Source of the DNA: JAQVEB01 sp028698105
Lineage (GTDB): Bacteria; Bacteroidota; Bacteroidia; Bacteroidales; Dysgonomonadaceae
Length of the DNA: 64,000 bases
Direction: 5' to 3'
NCBI GenBank assembly: GCA_964293155.1
Contig: CAXYYA010000006.1
Location: 37,845-101,844 of the forward strand
Below, piece by piece: positions 9,162 to 19,167 of the stretch. Position 1 is the stretch's first letter, and every line of letters starts with the position of its first letter. The position numbers and the translations under genes were made by a program. Under the pieces are notes generated by a model. It was not told the origin of the DNA. It saw nothing but the letters and a program-made list of their open reading frames with translations, and did no database searches.

Positions 9162-9751
9162 TTCTTTCCCTCTACCTTGCCCCCATTGAATATTACTCCG
9201 CACTTTTTCGGGCAGAAAAAGCAGTAATCGAAATTCACGATAACTACCAAAAGCAATCCTATCGCAACCGCTGCATCATTGCGGGTACAAACGGCCCGAT
9301 GCCGCTTAGCATCCCCATCGAAAAGCCTTCGGCTGCAAAATGCGAGATGAAGGATATCCGTATTGCCGAACACGGCAACTGGCGCCATTTGCATTGGAAC
9401 GCCATTGTTTCGGCATACAATTCCACACCGTTTTTCGCGTATTACGAAGACGATTTTCGTCCGTTTTACGAAAAAAAATATACTTTCCTGCACGATTTCA
9501 ATGAAGAATTGCGCCAAATGGTTTGCCGCTTCATCGGCATCGACACACCTGTTACCTATTCCGAAACGTACATTTCAGACATCCCCGATAAAGGAATTGA
9601 TTTGCGCGAGACCATCCATCCAAAACGTCCGTCCGGTTATACGACCAAACCATACTATCAGGTTTTCAGCGAAAAGAACGGTTTTATGCCCAATTTAAGT
9701 ATTATAGACCTGCTTTTTAATATGGGAAATGAAGCTCGGCTGTATTTGTAA
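9080..9751 (+). CDS. WbqC-like family protein with repeat-encoded N-terminus
   Basis: About 223 residues from ATG 9080, or 233 from GTG 9050. From LYLAPIEYYSALFRAEKAV onward the protein matches the WbqC-like pattern (HDNYQKQSYRNRC, then HWNAIVSAYNSTPFFAYYEDDF). WbqC-like proteins are encoded beside surface-polysaccharide or lepB genes in many Bacteroidota; the biochemical role is not established. The typical family start lies almost at LFLSLYLAP, but no start codon exists there: the region between 9015 and 9161 is a palindromic repeat, so the first 25-36 residues are repeat-derived. It may still be made as an extended protein. gltX follows after 49 bp with its own promoter. Confidence 0.75.
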   Translation: MQYLSNILREKDSKPTNSPYRGDKGGLFLSLYLAPIEYYSALFRAEKAVIEIHDNYQKQSYRNRCIIAGTNGPMPLSIPIEKPSAAKCEMKDIRIAEHGNWRHLHWNAIVSAYNSTPFFAYYEDDFRPFYEKKYTFLHDFNEELRQMVCRFIGIDTPVTYSETYISDIPDKGIDLRETIHPKRPSGYTTKPYYQVFSEKNGFMPNLSIIDLLFNMGNEARLYL

Positions 9752-9772
9752 TTCCTTTTGCACAAAATTAGC

Positions 9773-9780
9773 TATCTTTG
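9773..9780 (+). promoter_or_regulatory. -7 promoter element of gltX
   Basis: TATCTTTG matches TAnnTTTG and ends 20 bp before the ATG at 9801. TTTG at 9745-9748 is upstream but with a 24-bp spacer, so the -33 box is uncertain. Confidence 0.55.
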
Positions 9781-9800
9781 CACCCTAAAATACAATCATT

Positions 9801-11330
9801 ATGCACAATAAAGTAAGAGTTCGTTTCGCCCCCAGCCCAACCGGGCCGCTTCACATCGGTGGTGTGCGAACGGCGCTATATAACTACCTGTATGCCAAAC
9901 AACACGATGGCGATTTCATCCTTCGCATCGAAGATACCGATACGCAGCGTTTTGTTCCGGGAGCGGAAGAATACATTCAGGAAACCTTTGACTGGCTGGG
10001 ACTCCAATTCGACGAAAGCCCGAAAAAAGGAGGAAAATACGGCCCTTACAGGCAGTCGCAACGGCGCGAATATTACAAGAACTACGTTCATCAATTGTTG
10101 GAAAACGGCGCCGCTTATATCGCATTCGACACACCCGAAGAATTGGAGACAAAACGAAATGAAATCCCTAATTTTCAATATGATGCTTCTACCCGCATGC
10201 AAATGCGGAATTCATTGACAATGTCGGCCGATGAAGTGAAAACGCTTATAGAACGACACGAACAATACGTGGTACGCATTAAAATTGAACCGGATTTGGA
10301 TATTGTTGTGAACGATCTGCTTCGCGGGAAAGTGATCGTTAACTCATCGGTTTTGGACGATAAAGTTATTTACAAATCTTCCGATCAGCTTCCTACGTAC
10401 CACCTTGCGAATGTGGTGGACGATCACCTTATGCAAATTACGCACGTGATCCGCGGCGAGGAATGGTTGCCTTCGGCACCCCTGCACGTGTGGCTTTACA
10501 AGAGTTTTGGCTGGGAAGACTCGATGCCACAGTTTGCACACCTGCCCTTGTTATTGAAACCCGAAGGAAACGGAAAACTCAGCAAACGCGACGGCGACCG
10601 TCTTGGGTTCCCTGTTTTTCCGTTGCAGTGGAAAGACCCGAAATCGGGCGAAATCTCGTCAGGATACCGCGAAAGCGGTTATCTGCCGGAGGCAGTGATC
10701 AATTTTCTGGCATTTTTGGGCTGGAACCCGGGTACGGAACAGGAGATCTTTTCGTTGGAAGAACTCGTGGCGGCGTTCTCGTTTGACCGTTGCAGCAAAA
10801 GCGGGGCGAAATTCGATTTCGAGAAGGCCAAATGGTTCAATCACAAATACATTCACGAAACGCCAAACGCTGTGCTGGCGGCTATGTTTATCCCTTTTCT
10901 CGCAGAGAAAGGTATTTCGGCCGATAAAGGCTATGTAACCAACGTTGTGGGACTGGTAAAGGATCGGGTAAATTTTGTGAAAGAATTGTGGGATCAGGCA
11001 TCGTTTTTCTTCCAGGCGCCCACAAATTACGACGAGAAAACCATCCGTAAACGATGGAAAACGGAAACACCGGCGCAAATGCGCGAGTTGATCGGACTCA
11101 TAGAAAAAATGGATGATTTTTCTGCCGAAAATCAGGAGAAGATCATCATGAAGTGGATCGAAGACAACCAATACCACACCGGAAATGTGATGAACGCTTT
11201 CCGTTTGGCACTGGTGGGAGAAGGAAAAGGCCCGCACATTTTCGATATTACCGTGTTGTTGGGTAAAGAAGAAACCGTGAAACGCTTGCACAAAGCTATA
11301 GAAAACATCGCCATCCCCGACCATGTATAA
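9801..11330 (+). CDS. gltX: Glutamyl-tRNA synthetase
   Basis: 509 residues, a class I aminoacyl-tRNA synthetase. The ATP-binding HIGH box appears as HIGG in [18 protein letters not shown] (residues 18-21) and the KMSKS loop as KLSKR near residue 260. [12 protein letters not shown] and the anticodon-binding helical C-terminus complete the protein. It charges tRNA-Glu with glutamate in the cytoplasm. The stop codon overlaps the start of waaA by 8 bp, so the two are translationally coupled in one operon. Confidence 0.96.
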   Translation: MHNKVRVRFAPSPTGPLHIGGVRTALYNYLYAKQHDGDFILRIEDTDTQRFVPGAEEYIQETFDWLGLQFDESPKKGGKYGPYRQSQRREYYKNYVHQLLENGAAYIAFDTPEELETKRNEIPNFQYDASTRMQMRNSLTMSADEVKTLIERHEQYVVRIKIEPDLDIVVNDLLRGKVIVNSSVLDDKVIYKSSDQLPTYHLANVVDDHLMQITHVIRGEEWLPSAPLHVWLYKSFGWEDSMPQFAHLPLLLKPEGNGKLSKRDGDRLGFPVFPLQWKDPKSGEISSGYRESGYLPEAVINFLAFLGWNPGTEQEIFSLEELVAAFSFDRCSKSGAKFDFEKAKWFNHKYIHETPNAVLAAMFIPFLAEKGISADKGYVTNVVGLVKDRVNFVKELWDQASFFFQAPTNYDEKTIRKRWKTETPAQMRELIGLIEKMDDFSAENQEKIIMKWIEDNQYHTGNVMNAFRLALVGEGKGPHIFDITVLLGKEETVKRLHKAIENIAIPDHV

Positions 11331-12543
11331 CATCGGAATGATTCTTTTCCAGTTCGCCATGCGGCTGATCGCTCCTTTCCACCAAAAAGCGAAGCTTATG
11401 GTAAAAGGGCAAAAAGAAACGTTTAATATACTGAAATCCAAAATTGCCGCCGGCGAAAAATACGTGTGGTTTCATTGCGCTTCGCTGGGCGAATTCGAGC
11501 AGGCGCGTCCGCTCATCGAAACATTGAAAAAAGATGATCCGCAGTACAAAATACTGCTTTCCTTCTTTTCCCCTTCGGGATACGAAGTGCGAAAAGATTA
11601 TCCGTTGGCGGATGTGGTTTGCTATTTGCCGTTCGATACAAAACGCAACGTGCGCAGGTTTCTCGATTTGGCAAAACCGGCCTATGCCCTGTTCATCAAA
11701 TACGAGTTTTGGTATAATTTCATTCACGAAACTTATCTCCGCCACATCCCGTTGTATTTGGTCTCGGCCATATTTCGGCCTGAGCAGCCGTTTTTCAGGA
11801 AGAGAGCGGGGCGTTACGGCAAGATGCTCCGGTTTTACACGCATATTTTCGTTCAGGACGAAAATTCTGAGAAATTGTTGGCAACCCTGGGACTTTCTAA
11901 TGTTACGGTTGCCGGCGACACGCGTTTAGACCGGGTTATTGAGATTCAGCATCAGGCAAAACAGCTCCCCGTAGTGGAGAAATTTATCGAAAACGCCGGC
12001 ATTGTTTTGGTCGCCGGCAGTTCATGGCCTCCCGATGAGGAAATTTTCACCGCCTATTTCAACGCTCATCCCGAACTAAAACTCATCATTGCGCCGCACG
12101 AAATTGATGAAGCGCACCTGTCGGAAATTGAAGCGAAGCTTAAACGTCCGCACATCCGTTATTCCCAATCTTCGGCAGAGAATGCACAAGAAGCTGACTG
12201 CCTGATTGTTGATTCATTCGGACTGCTGTCCTCTATTTACCGGTACGGGAACATCGCGTACATCGGTGGCGGATTTGGCGTGGGTATTCACAATCTGCCC
12301 GAAGCGGCGGTTTACGCCATTCCCGTGATTTTCGGCCCCAATTACCATAAATTTCGCGAAGCACACGAGTTGATTAAAACAGGCGGAGGCTTCACTATCC
12401 GCTCAAAACAGGATTTTTGGGAAATAATGAATCGGTTTTCGAGCACATCGTCCGCATTATCGGAAGCAGGAAAAAGAGCGGCATTTTTCATCGAAAACAA
12501 CGCCGGGGCAACGAAAAAAATCTTCGAGGAAATTCAATTTTGA
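11323..12543 (+). CDS. waaA: 3-deoxy-D-manno-octulosonic acid (Kdo) transferase
   Basis: 406 residues. The N-terminal part carries a hydrophobic anchor (about 1-20) and the motif [19 protein letters not shown], in which the conserved Glu of GEFEQ is the likely catalytic base. The C-terminal GT-B half has [29 protein letters not shown]. The enzyme transfers Kdo from CMP-Kdo to lipid A precursor at the inner face of the cytoplasmic membrane (GT30 family). The ATG lies inside the last codons of gltX. No strong terminator follows; only a weak AACAATAA/TTATTGTT hairpin is visible near 12590. Confidence 0.94.
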   Translation: MYNIGMILFQFAMRLIAPFHQKAKLMVKGQKETFNILKSKIAAGEKYVWFHCASLGEFEQARPLIETLKKDDPQYKILLSFFSPSGYEVRKDYPLADVVCYLPFDTKRNVRRFLDLAKPAYALFIKYEFWYNFIHETYLRHIPLYLVSAIFRPEQPFFRKRAGRYGKMLRFYTHIFVQDENSEKLLATLGLSNVTVAGDTRLDRVIEIQHQAKQLPVVEKFIENAGIVLVAGSSWPPDEEIFTAYFNAHPELKLIIAPHEIDEAHLSEIEAKLKRPHIRYSQSSAENAQEADCLIVDSFGLLSSIYRYGNIAYIGGGFGVGIHNLPEAAVYAIPVIFGPNYHKFREAHELIKTGGGFTIRSKQDFWEIMNRFSSTSSALSEAGKRAAFFIENNAGATKKIFEEIQF

Positions 12544-12630
12544 TCAGCAAACAAGGTCATTGCTCCACATTTAGGCCTCTTTTTCAAACAATAATGCATT
12601 TTTATTGTTAATATCTCACAAGCTTTTTAC

Positions 12631-14727
12631 ATGGCAAAACTTCAATCAGCGAAACGCAGGCGAGTACGAATCAGAACAAGGGTCTTTGTTCCGATGATAT
12701 TTGTTTTGGCCATCCTGCTCATCACCTATTTTTTTCCACGGCAAAGCAAGTTTCAGTATTCGTTTGATGAAGGTCGTCCGTGGCAATATAGCCTGCTCAC
12801 GGCTCCGTTTGATTTCCCCATATACAAGTCGGCTGATCAGTTGAAAGCGGAACAGGATAGCATCCTCGCTTTTTATGAGCCGTATTACGTCATCAATTCC
12901 AATATAATGAAGGACAATATGGCCGAATTTGATGCCGACAGCAACACAAAAAGTAGCCTGCAAAACCTGGAACCAAGCTACAAATTGTACATCCGCAAGA
13001 AACTCGAAGAGTTGTATAAGCAAGGGATCATGAACTCGGAAGACTACGACAGGATAGCCGCCTCGGAAACCCGCTCGCTGAGAATAAAAGACGGAAATAC
13101 GGCAACTTCAAAAAAGATTGAAGACTTTAACACGATCAAATCGGCTTACGAAAAAATCCTGACCGACAAACCTCCAAAACTGGATGAGAACATCCTGAAA
13201 TCGGCAGACGTTAACAACTATTTAAAAGAAAACGTTGTGTATGACGCTTCCATGTCGGAAAAAGCAAAAGACGAATTCGTGCAACAAGTATCACCCTCGA
13301 CCGGAATGGTGCAAGCCGGGCAGCGCATTATTGATCAGGGAGAAATTGTGGATGCACACACTTACGACATTCTTTCTTCGCTTAAACGGGTAACCGATGA
13401 AAGAAGCGGCGGCGCCACCCGCCATACATGGACTGTTTTGGGAGAACTTTTACTGGTGTTGGTACTGATCGGCTCTTTCTATTTCTACCTGCTCTTTTTC
13501 AGGCCGGCAGAGTATCGCAACAGGCAGCACGTGATGTTTATGCTCTTGCTTATCGCGTTTTTTGTGATCCTCACCTCAATAACCGTCAGGTCTAACCTGT
13601 TTAACGTTTACATCATTCCGTACGCCATTGTAACCATCCTTATACGCACGTTTATTGATTCGCGCACCGCGCTCTTTGCCAGCATCATAACCATATTGCT
13701 TAGTGCGTTAATGGTGCCCAACCCGTTCGATTTCATGATCATCCAGATTACGGTGGCTATGATCTCAATTTTCATGCTGAAGGAATTGTCGGAACGCTCA
13801 CAGCTTATCCGCAGTTCGTTTTTCATTCTCATGACGTATATTTTGGTGTATATCGGGTTGATGCTGTACTCGCAGGGAAGCATAAAACAGATTAACTGGC
13901 TGGTGCTGATCTATTTCCTGATCAACTTTATCTTTATCATGTTTTCTTACCTGTTGGTTTACGTTTTCGAAAAATCTTTCGGATTTATCTCGGGCGTGAG
14001 CATGGTGGAACTGGCCAACATCAATAAACCGTTATTGAAAGAGCTGTCAGAAAAAGCTCCGGGAACTTTTCAGCACTCCATGCAGGTGTCGAACCTGGCT
14101 ACGGCTGCTGCTATAAAAATCGGGGCCAACGCGTCGCTCATACGAACAGGAGCGCTGTATCACGATATAGGTAAAATGCTCAATCCCGCTTTTTTTACCG
14201 AAAATCAAACGCCGGGAATGAATCCGCACGCCGGATTGCCTTTTGAAGAAAGCGCTCGTATCATCATCAGCCACGTGAAAGACGGGGTGAAAATTGCCAG
14301 ACAAAACGGGTTGCCGCAACAGATCATTGATTTTATCGAAACGCATCACGGGACAAGTACGCCCAAATATTTCTATAATTCATGGAAAAATGCCAATCCC
14401 GGGAAAGAAATTAACGAAGAAACGTTCCTGTATCCGGGGCCAAATCCATTTTCGAAAGAAACAGCCATTATGATGATGGCCGATACCGTGGAAGCCGCAT
14501 CGCGCAGCCTGCAGGAATATTCGGAAGACACCCTGCGAGTTCTGGTCAACAAACTAATTGATAGTCAACTCGAAGAGGGATACTTCAAAAAAGCTCCGAT
14601 CACCTTTAAGGAAATTGATACCATAAAAGACGTTTTCTCCGATAAATTGAAAATTATTTACCACTCCCGCATTGCGTATCCCGAACTGAAATCGCCGCAG
14701 GTGGTTCCTAAGGTAAACGAAATATAA
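12631..14727 (+). CDS. 7TM-HD family phosphodiesterase (PgpH-like c-di-AMP hydrolase candidate)
   Basis: 698 residues. One membrane segment near residues 19-35 is followed by a long extracytoplasmic domain (7TMR-HDED type, about 40-265), seven hydrophobic helices (about 270-460) and a cytoplasmic HD domain. The HD signature YHDIGKMLNPAFF lies near residue 510, followed by IISHVKDGVKIA, ETHHGTS and MMADTVEAASR. Members such as Listeria PgpH hydrolyse c-di-AMP; that assignment is by family architecture. It is a single gene with a strong terminator shared with the convergent TlpA-like gene. Confidence 0.9.
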   Translation: MAKLQSAKRRRVRIRTRVFVPMIFVLAILLITYFFPRQSKFQYSFDEGRPWQYSLLTAPFDFPIYKSADQLKAEQDSILAFYEPYYVINSNIMKDNMAEFDADSNTKSSLQNLEPSYKLYIRKKLEELYKQGIMNSEDYDRIAASETRSLRIKDGNTATSKKIEDFNTIKSAYEKILTDKPPKLDENILKSADVNNYLKENVVYDASMSEKAKDEFVQQVSPSTGMVQAGQRIIDQGEIVDAHTYDILSSLKRVTDERSGGATRHTWTVLGELLLVLVLIGSFYFYLLFFRPAEYRNRQHVMFMLLLIAFFVILTSITVRSNLFNVYIIPYAIVTILIRTFIDSRTALFASIITILLSALMVPNPFDFMIIQITVAMISIFMLKELSERSQLIRSSFFILMTYILVYIGLMLYSQGSIKQINWLVLIYFLINFIFIMFSYLLVYVFEKSFGFISGVSMVELANINKPLLKELSEKAPGTFQHSMQVSNLATAAAIKIGANASLIRTGALYHDIGKMLNPAFFTENQTPGMNPHAGLPFEESARIIISHVKDGVKIARQNGLPQQIIDFIETHHGTSTPKYFYNSWKNANPGKEINEETFLYPGPNPFSKETAIMMMADTVEAASRSLQEYSEDTLRVLVNKLIDSQLEEGYFKKAPITFKEIDTIKDVFSDKLKIIYHSRIAYPELKSPQVVPKVNEI

Positions 14728-14737
14728 ATCATAAAAA

Positions 14738-14764
14738 AACGGTTGAACTATCAACCGTTTTTTT
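14738..14764. terminator. Bidirectional rho-independent terminator
   Basis: AACGGTTGA (14738-14746), loop ACTA, TCAACCGTT (14751-14759) and a T tract; an A tract precedes the stem, so the minus strand also has its U run. It ends both the 7TM-HD gene and the convergent TlpA-like gene. Confidence 0.85.
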
Positions 14765-14782
14765 ATGAGAGGTTTCTGATGG

Positions 14783-15769
14783 CTATTTCAGTAACTCCGT
14801 GAGTTTCTGTTCAATGATTTTCACATCGGCTGTCCGTTCAACGATAACACCCTCAGGGTTAATCAAAAAGCTCATCGGAATCCATTTTATGGCATACAGG
14901 GCGGTTACGGGATTTTCCCAACCTCCGGTTGTAACAACATGATTCCAGGTGAGGCCATCCTTCTCGATTGCCTGTCTCCATTTGTCTTTGTCCTCATCCA
15001 ACGATACGCCTAAGATGGTAAAGTTTTTATCTTTGAATTTATCGTAAATCTTTACGAGTTCGGGATTTGTTTTCCGGCAGTCCGGACACCATGAAGCCCA
15101 AAAATCCATCAACACATACTTTCCCTTTAGCGAGCCAAGGCTCAACGAATTGCCGTCGGGCGTTTCCAGCGTGAAATCGGGCGCAGGCTGTCCGGGTTGA
15201 ATTTTTGATAACGCAGTGATCTCTTCATCGAGTTGGGCGGTATAGGGGTGATTTTTTAACGAATCCGATACGGCCGATCGCAATTCTTTCAGTTGGTTGT
15301 AGTCGAATTTATAGGTTTCCCGATTCAGAAAATAAAGCCCGAGCGGCGAGGAGGGATTGCTTTTCAGCAAACTATCCGTCTTCAATGTTCCTGCGGCAGC
15401 CCGAGGCAACAGATCGTTGAAAAGTTGCGCATCGGCTGCGCCGGAAAGGCTTTCAATCTCCCAATCGGGCGTGATGCCAACATTAAGCGGAGCATTTTCG
15501 ACATACACCTGAACGCGTTTCGATTTTTGCTCCGGTGAAAGAACGTAAACCATTGGTTGAGCCACCGAGCCTTTGAAAACCACCTTATTACCGGCAATTT
15601 GAACGGAATCCAGCGCGATGTATTCCCTGCCTTTAAGCTCTTTCAGGTAAACCCATCCTTTTGTATCGGCCGGCACCGTTACGTTGATCGTATAGCCTTC
15701 GGCTTGTTTTTGCTGTTTGCAGGACAACACGATAGCTGCAAACAAGAATAAAGCGATGTATTTTTTCAT
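14783..15769 (-). CDS. TlpA-like thioredoxin-fold lipoprotein with DUF4369-type N-terminus
   Basis: 328 residues. The lipoprotein signal ends with VLSC (Cys17). The N-terminal half (about 25-125) resembles DUF4369; the C-terminal half is an AhpC/TSA-TlpA thioredoxin fold with WASWCPDC, giving redox cysteines Cys228 and Cys231, then LGVSLDEDKDKWRQAI and the conserved cis-Pro segment KWIPMSFLIN. Such proteins act in periplasmic thiol-disulfide exchange, often in cytochrome c maturation or peroxide handling; the partner is unknown. The toxin gene ends 8 bp upstream on the same strand, so read-through from the toxin-antitoxin promoter is possible. Confidence 0.9.
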   Translation of the reverse strand: MKKYIALFLFAAIVLSCKQQKQAEGYTINVTVPADTKGWVYLKELKGREYIALDSVQIAGNKVVFKGSVAQPMVYVLSPEQKSKRVQVYVENAPLNVGITPDWEIESLSGAADAQLFNDLLPRAAAGTLKTDSLLKSNPSSPLGLYFLNRETYKFDYNQLKELRSAVSDSLKNHPYTAQLDEEITALSKIQPGQPAPDFTLETPDGNSLSLGSLKGKYVLMDFWASWCPDCRKTNPELVKIYDKFKDKNFTILGVSLDEDKDKWRQAIEKDGLTWNHVVTTGGWENPVTALYAIKWIPMSFLINPEGVIVERTADVKIIEQKLTELLK

Positions 15770-15777
15770 TGTAAAAA

Positions 15778-16077
15778 TTATATTTTTCTTTTTTTAGGAT
15801 TTTGGCGGTTTGAGAAAAAAGAAAGTACATGAATCTGATTTCCTTTTACCCTATAATACAATGTATTATATTTTAATATTACCGCTTTATGGACATGCTG
15901 TTTCTCGGATTTTGGGAAAATCGTCGGATTGAGAGATATTAATTCAGTTGTATTTTCAATTTTTTGGGCAAGTTTTCTGATTTCCTTTTCAGAAAATCGT
16001 TCACGGAGATAACGTATTGTTTGTTCTAATTCACGTAAAGCATGATTAGTCCAAAGTACTTTATAACCACTTTTCAT
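15778..16077 (-). CDS. RelE/ParE-type toxin
   Basis: 99 residues, basic, starting MKSGYKVLWTNHALRELEQTI, with the LYYRVKGNQIHVLSFFSNRQNP ending typical of ParE/RelE folds (final beta strands with Arg and aromatic residues). Members are mRNA interferases or gyrase poisons; sequence alone does not say which. It overlaps the upstream antitoxin gene by 17 bp, the usual organisation of type II modules. The TlpA-like gene lies 8 bp downstream. Confidence 0.8.
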   Translation of the reverse strand: MKSGYKVLWTNHALRELEQTIRYLRERFSEKEIRKLAQKIENTTELISLNPTIFPKSEKQHVHKAVILKYNTLYYRVKGNQIHVLSFFSNRQNPKKRKI

Positions 16078-16300
16078 AAAGCTTTCGAGCTTCCGCGTGA
16101 GATACTAACCGATCGTTATCGGCATCGGCAATTCCTTCTTCGATTGAGGTGCGTTCATCCTCGGAAATGGAATCCCACCAGTCCTTCGCTTCTTCGTTTC
16201 TGATTTGTATCAATTTTTTTATAATTGACGTGTCTTCAACCGTAGAGAGCCACTGAATCAATTGAATTTTCTCGTCTAACATTTTAATATCGAGTGCCAT
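16061..16300 (-). CDS. Antitoxin of the RelE/ParE-type pair
   Basis: 79 residues, acidic, starting MALDIKMLDEKIQLIQWLSTVED and ending VSHAEARKLYEKWL. This form (short N-terminal helix region, DWWDSISEDERTSIEEGIADAD centre, HAEARK..Y..W tail) is common for antitoxins next to ParE-like toxins in Bacteroidota. The ATG at 16300 is chosen over an in-frame TTG at 16309. A near-consensus promoter is directly upstream, between this gene and guaA. The DNA-binding role of the protein is inferred from the context, since no clear ribbon-helix-helix or HTH motif stands out. Confidence 0.75.
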   Translation of the reverse strand: MALDIKMLDEKIQLIQWLSTVEDTSIIKKLIQIRNEEAKDWWDSISEDERTSIEEGIADADNDRLVSHAEARKLYEKWL

Positions 16301-16329
16301 TATTTTCAATTTTAGAGATGATTTTATTC

Positions 16330-16359
16330 CAAAGATACGCTATTTTCTCAGAATACAAA
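16330..16359 (-). promoter_or_regulatory. Promoter of the toxin-antitoxin operon
   Basis: On the minus strand TTTG (16359-16356), an 18-bp spacer and TATCTTTG (16337-16330) fit the Bacteroidota consensus. The antitoxin ATG follows 29 bp downstream. The -33 region overlaps the U tract of the guaA terminator. Confidence 0.65.
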
Positions 16360-16389
16360 AAAACGAAGGTGAACTTTTACGTCCACCTT
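16357..16389 (-). terminator. Terminator of guaA
   Basis: The minus strand reads AAGGTGGAC, loop GTAAAA, GTTCACCTT, CG and seven Ts: a 9-bp stem with one G-U pair and a U tract. It lies 38 bp after the guaA stop. Confidence 0.75.
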
Positions 16390-16427
16390 TTTACGCTTAT
16401 CGAAGCCTTAGGCATCGTCTCCTATTA

Positions 16428-17948
16428 TTACTCCCACTCAATGGTTGCCGGCGGTTTTGATGAAATATCGTACACCACACGGTTCACACCTTTTACTTTA
16501 TTGATAATCTCGTTAGACACTTTCGCCAGAAACTCATACGGCAGATGCGCCCAATCGGCGGTCATGGCATCGGTGGAAGTCACTGCGCGAAGCGCAACGG
16601 CATTTTCGTACGTGCGCTCGTCGCCCATCACGCCTACCGATTGCACGGGAAGCAGGACTACAAACGCCTGCCATACTTTGTCGTACAAACCCGATGTGCG
16701 AAGATTGGAGATAAAAATATCGTCGGCGTCCTGTGCAATGCGGACTTTCTCGGGCGTGATATCGCCCAGAATGCGCACGCCCAGTCCCGGGCCCGGGAAA
16801 GGATGACGATGGATGAGGTGAGGCTGCATCCCCAATTCCAAGCCAATCTTGCGTACTTCGTCCTTAAACAGCAAACGCAAGGGTTCGCAGAGTTTCAGAT
16901 TCATTTTTTCGGGAAGTCCGCCCACGTTGTGGTGGCTTTTAATCACGGTTCCCGTGATGGATAGCGATTCGATGATATCGGGATAGATTGTTCCCTGCGC
17001 CAGCCATTGAATATCTTTCAGTTTGTGTGCCTCCTCGTCGAACACATCAATAAAACCTTTTCCAATGATCTTGCGTTTGCGCTCAGGGTCGGTCACCCCC
17101 GCAAGTTCTTTGTAGAATCGCTCCTTCGCATCAATGCCGATCACGTTCAGTCCAAGATGTTCGTAATTTTTGAGCACGGTTTCGAATTCGTTTTTGCGCA
17201 GCAAACCGTGATCCACGAAAATACACGTGAGGTTTTTGCCGATGGCTTTGTTGAGTAGTACTGCCACCACCGACGAATCCACGCCACCCGAAAGCGCAAG
17301 GATCACTTTATCGTTACCCAGCGTCTGTTTCAGATCGGCGACCGTGGCTTCGATGAATGATGCCGGCGTCCAGTCTTTGCGCACGCCGCAAATGGTGAGG
17401 AAATTATCGAGAATTTTCGTTCCCTGTTCCGTATGGAAAACTTCGGGGTGAAACTGCACGCCCCAGGTGGGTTCGCCATCCACTTTGTAAGCTGCGATTT
17501 CCACATCTTCGGTGGAAGCGATAACACGAAAAACATCGGGAATACGCACAATGGTATCGCCATGCGACATCCATACCTGCGAACCTTGCGAAACGCTTCC
17601 AAGCAGCGCGTCGGAAGTATCTTTCACCTTCAGGTGCGCACGGCCGTATTCGCGCGAAGCGCTTTTGCCTACTTCGCCACCCGATGATTGAGCCATCAAC
17701 TGCGCACCATAGCAAATGCCGAGCACGGGATAGTGCGCGCGAATTTTGCTCAAATCCGTTTTGAAAGCATCAGCATCGTTCACAGAAAACGGGCTGCCGG
17801 AAAGGATTACGCCTTTCACCGATTCGTCCCCGAAGGGGAATTTATTGTAAGGGACAATTTCGCAGTACGTGTTCAACTCTCTCACGCGACGGCCGATTAG
17901 TTGCGTGGTTTGCGAACCGAAATCGAGGATGATTATTTTTTCGTGCAT
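16428..17948 (-). CDS. guaA: GMP synthase (glutamine-hydrolysing)
   Basis: 506 residues from the ATG at 17948 ([13 protein letters not shown]); the frame extends 10 codons further to 17978, but those residues are not family-like and come from a leader that carries a palindromic repeat. The class I glutamine amidotransferase domain has Cys79 in GICYGAQ and His167/Glu169 in QFHPEV. The ATP-pyrophosphatase P-loop SGGVDSS is at 220-226. The C-terminal dimerisation domain ends with TIEWE. The enzyme converts XMP to GMP. The gene has its own promoter and terminator. Confidence 0.97.
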   Translation of the reverse strand: MHEKIIILDFGSQTTQLIGRRVRELNTYCEIVPYNKFPFGDESVKGVILSGSPFSVNDADAFKTDLSKIRAHYPVLGICYGAQLMAQSSGGEVGKSASREYGRAHLKVKDTSDALLGSVSQGSQVWMSHGDTIVRIPDVFRVIASTEDVEIAAYKVDGEPTWGVQFHPEVFHTEQGTKILDNFLTICGVRKDWTPASFIEATVADLKQTLGNDKVILALSGGVDSSVVAVLLNKAIGKNLTCIFVDHGLLRKNEFETVLKNYEHLGLNVIGIDAKERFYKELAGVTDPERKRKIIGKGFIDVFDEEAHKLKDIQWLAQGTIYPDIIESLSITGTVIKSHHNVGGLPEKMNLKLCEPLRLLFKDEVRKIGLELGMQPHLIHRHPFPGPGLGVRILGDITPEKVRIAQDADDIFISNLRTSGLYDKVWQAFVVLLPVQSVGVMGDERTYENAVALRAVTSTDAMTADWAHLPYEFLAKVSNEIINKVKGVNRVVYDISSKPPATIEWE

Positions 17949-17961
17949 ATTTTTTTGATTG

Positions 17962-17989
17962 GTAGAGACGCAATGCATTGCGCCTGTAC
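17962..17989. repeat. REP-like palindrome (GTAGAGACG family) in the guaA leader
   Basis: GTAGAGAC, then the perfect 12-bp palindrome GCAATGCATTGC (17970-17981), then GCCTGTAC: a 28-bp palindrome with two mismatched pairs. It lies between the guaA promoter and start codon, so it would form a hairpin in the guaA mRNA leader. Related copies are at 22145-22205 and 25979-26005. Confidence 0.65.
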
Positions 17990-18009
17990 AGAAATTAGAA
18001 TTTGTGGTG

Positions 18010-18017
18010 CAAAGATA
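18010..18017 (-). promoter_or_regulatory. -7 promoter element of guaA
   Basis: The minus strand reads TATCTTTG. It lies about 61 bp before the ATG at 17948, giving an unusually long leader because of the inserted palindrome. Confidence 0.5.
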
Positions 18018-18081
18018 ACAAAACTTATGTTTTCCTCTTATACCTACTATTCGTTATATCTAAAAATTGCACGAAAAGATG

Positions 18082-18089
18082 TATTTTTG
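18082..18089 (+). promoter_or_regulatory. -7 promoter element of the CPBP protease gene
   Basis: TATTTTTG matches TAnnTTTG, 26 bp before the ATG at 18116; divergent from the guaA promoter. Confidence 0.5.
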
Positions 18090-18115
18090 CAGTTCAATGT
18101 TAATTAAATAATAAT

Positions 18116-19108
18116 ATGAAACACTTAGAACGCGGTCTTTTCGGCCAAAACAGTTTTTGGCGATACCTCGGCGTAACGCTTTTTCTCTTTATCGTAGTTT
18201 CTCTGGTTGGAGCCATCCCGTTGGCCGGCGTATTGATCTACAAAATGATCTCAACAGGCGTTTATCCCGATACGAGCAACGTGAACGCACTTGATTTCTC
18301 CATTTACGGAATTTCAAAAAATACAGGCTTAGCCCTTATGTTATTGATGTATGTGGCTATGTTTTTCGTTTTCAAATGGATTGTGAAACCCATTCACGGA
18401 CGAACGCTGAACGAAACCGTAAACGGACGAAACTTTATCCGCAAAAACCGGATATGGACAGGAATGCTGGTTTGGGGAGCGTGTTTGGCGGTTTCTTTCA
18501 TTGTTGGTCTTGTGTCTTCTCCCCAAGATTACGAATTGCAATTCAATCTTGCGAAATTCATTCCCTTACTTCTCATTGTCATTCTCATTTTGCCGTTCCA
18601 AACTTCGTTCGAAGAAATATTTTTCAGAGGTTACCTCTCACAGGGCGTAGCCAAATGGACGAAAAACCGATGGTGGGTGCTGGTAATTATCTCGCTGACA
18701 TTCGGGCTTATGCACGCTGCTAATCCCGAAGTGAAGGAATTCGGATTTTGGGCTGCTATGCCGCAATACATCCTCATGGGATTTTTGTTGGGTTTCGTGT
18801 CCATTCTCGACGACGGTATCGAAATTGCACTCGGCATGCACTTCATCAACAACGCCTTCGGATCGTTGCTCACCACGCACAGCGCATCGGCGCTTCAAAC
18901 CGATGCCATATATGAAATAAAAAATATTGATGCCACAACCGATCTTCTCTCGTTGATCGTTATGATCGGGATTACCATCGCGATACTGCAACGAATATAC
19001 AAATGGGATTTTCGCGTTATGAACAGAAGAATTGAGCCGGAATTGCCGCCTGTTCCCCAATACATTCCTCCTGCTATACCCAATGAAGGAACATTGCAAA
19101 ATCCTTAA
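18116..19108 (+). CDS. CPBP-family intramembrane glutamic/metalloprotease
   Basis: 330 residues with about eight hydrophobic segments. The CAAX-protease/bacteriocin-processing motifs are clear: Glu166-Glu167-x3-Arg171 in FEEIFFRGYL, His200 in FGLMHAANP and His242 in HFINNAFGS. Members cleave within or near membranes; in bacteria roles include bacteriocin self-immunity and protein processing, and the substrate here is unknown. The C-terminal tail is proline-rich (PELPPVPQYIPPAIP). It is divergently transcribed from guaA and followed after 87 bp by a gene with its own -7 box. Confidence 0.88.
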   Translation: MKHLERGLFGQNSFWRYLGVTLFLFIVVSLVGAIPLAGVLIYKMISTGVYPDTSNVNALDFSIYGISKNTGLALMLLMYVAMFFVFKWIVKPIHGRTLNETVNGRNFIRKNRIWTGMLVWGACLAVSFIVGLVSSPQDYELQFNLAKFIPLLLIVILILPFQTSFEEIFFRGYLSQGVAKWTKNRWWVLVIISLTFGLMHAANPEVKEFGFWAAMPQYILMGFLLGFVSILDDGIEIALGMHFINNAFGSLLTTHSASALQTDAIYEIKNIDATTDLLSLIVMIGITIAILQRIYKWDFRVMNRRIEPELPPVPQYIPPAIPNEGTLQNP

Positions 19109-19167
19109 AATAACTTTATAAACAAGTATATTAACGAAAAAAGGGAACGATTTTTAAACAATATTAC

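Noticed and set aside
10659..11441. A 260-codon minus-strand frame
   Set aside because: Antisense shadow of gltX and the start of waaA; no promoter or motif.
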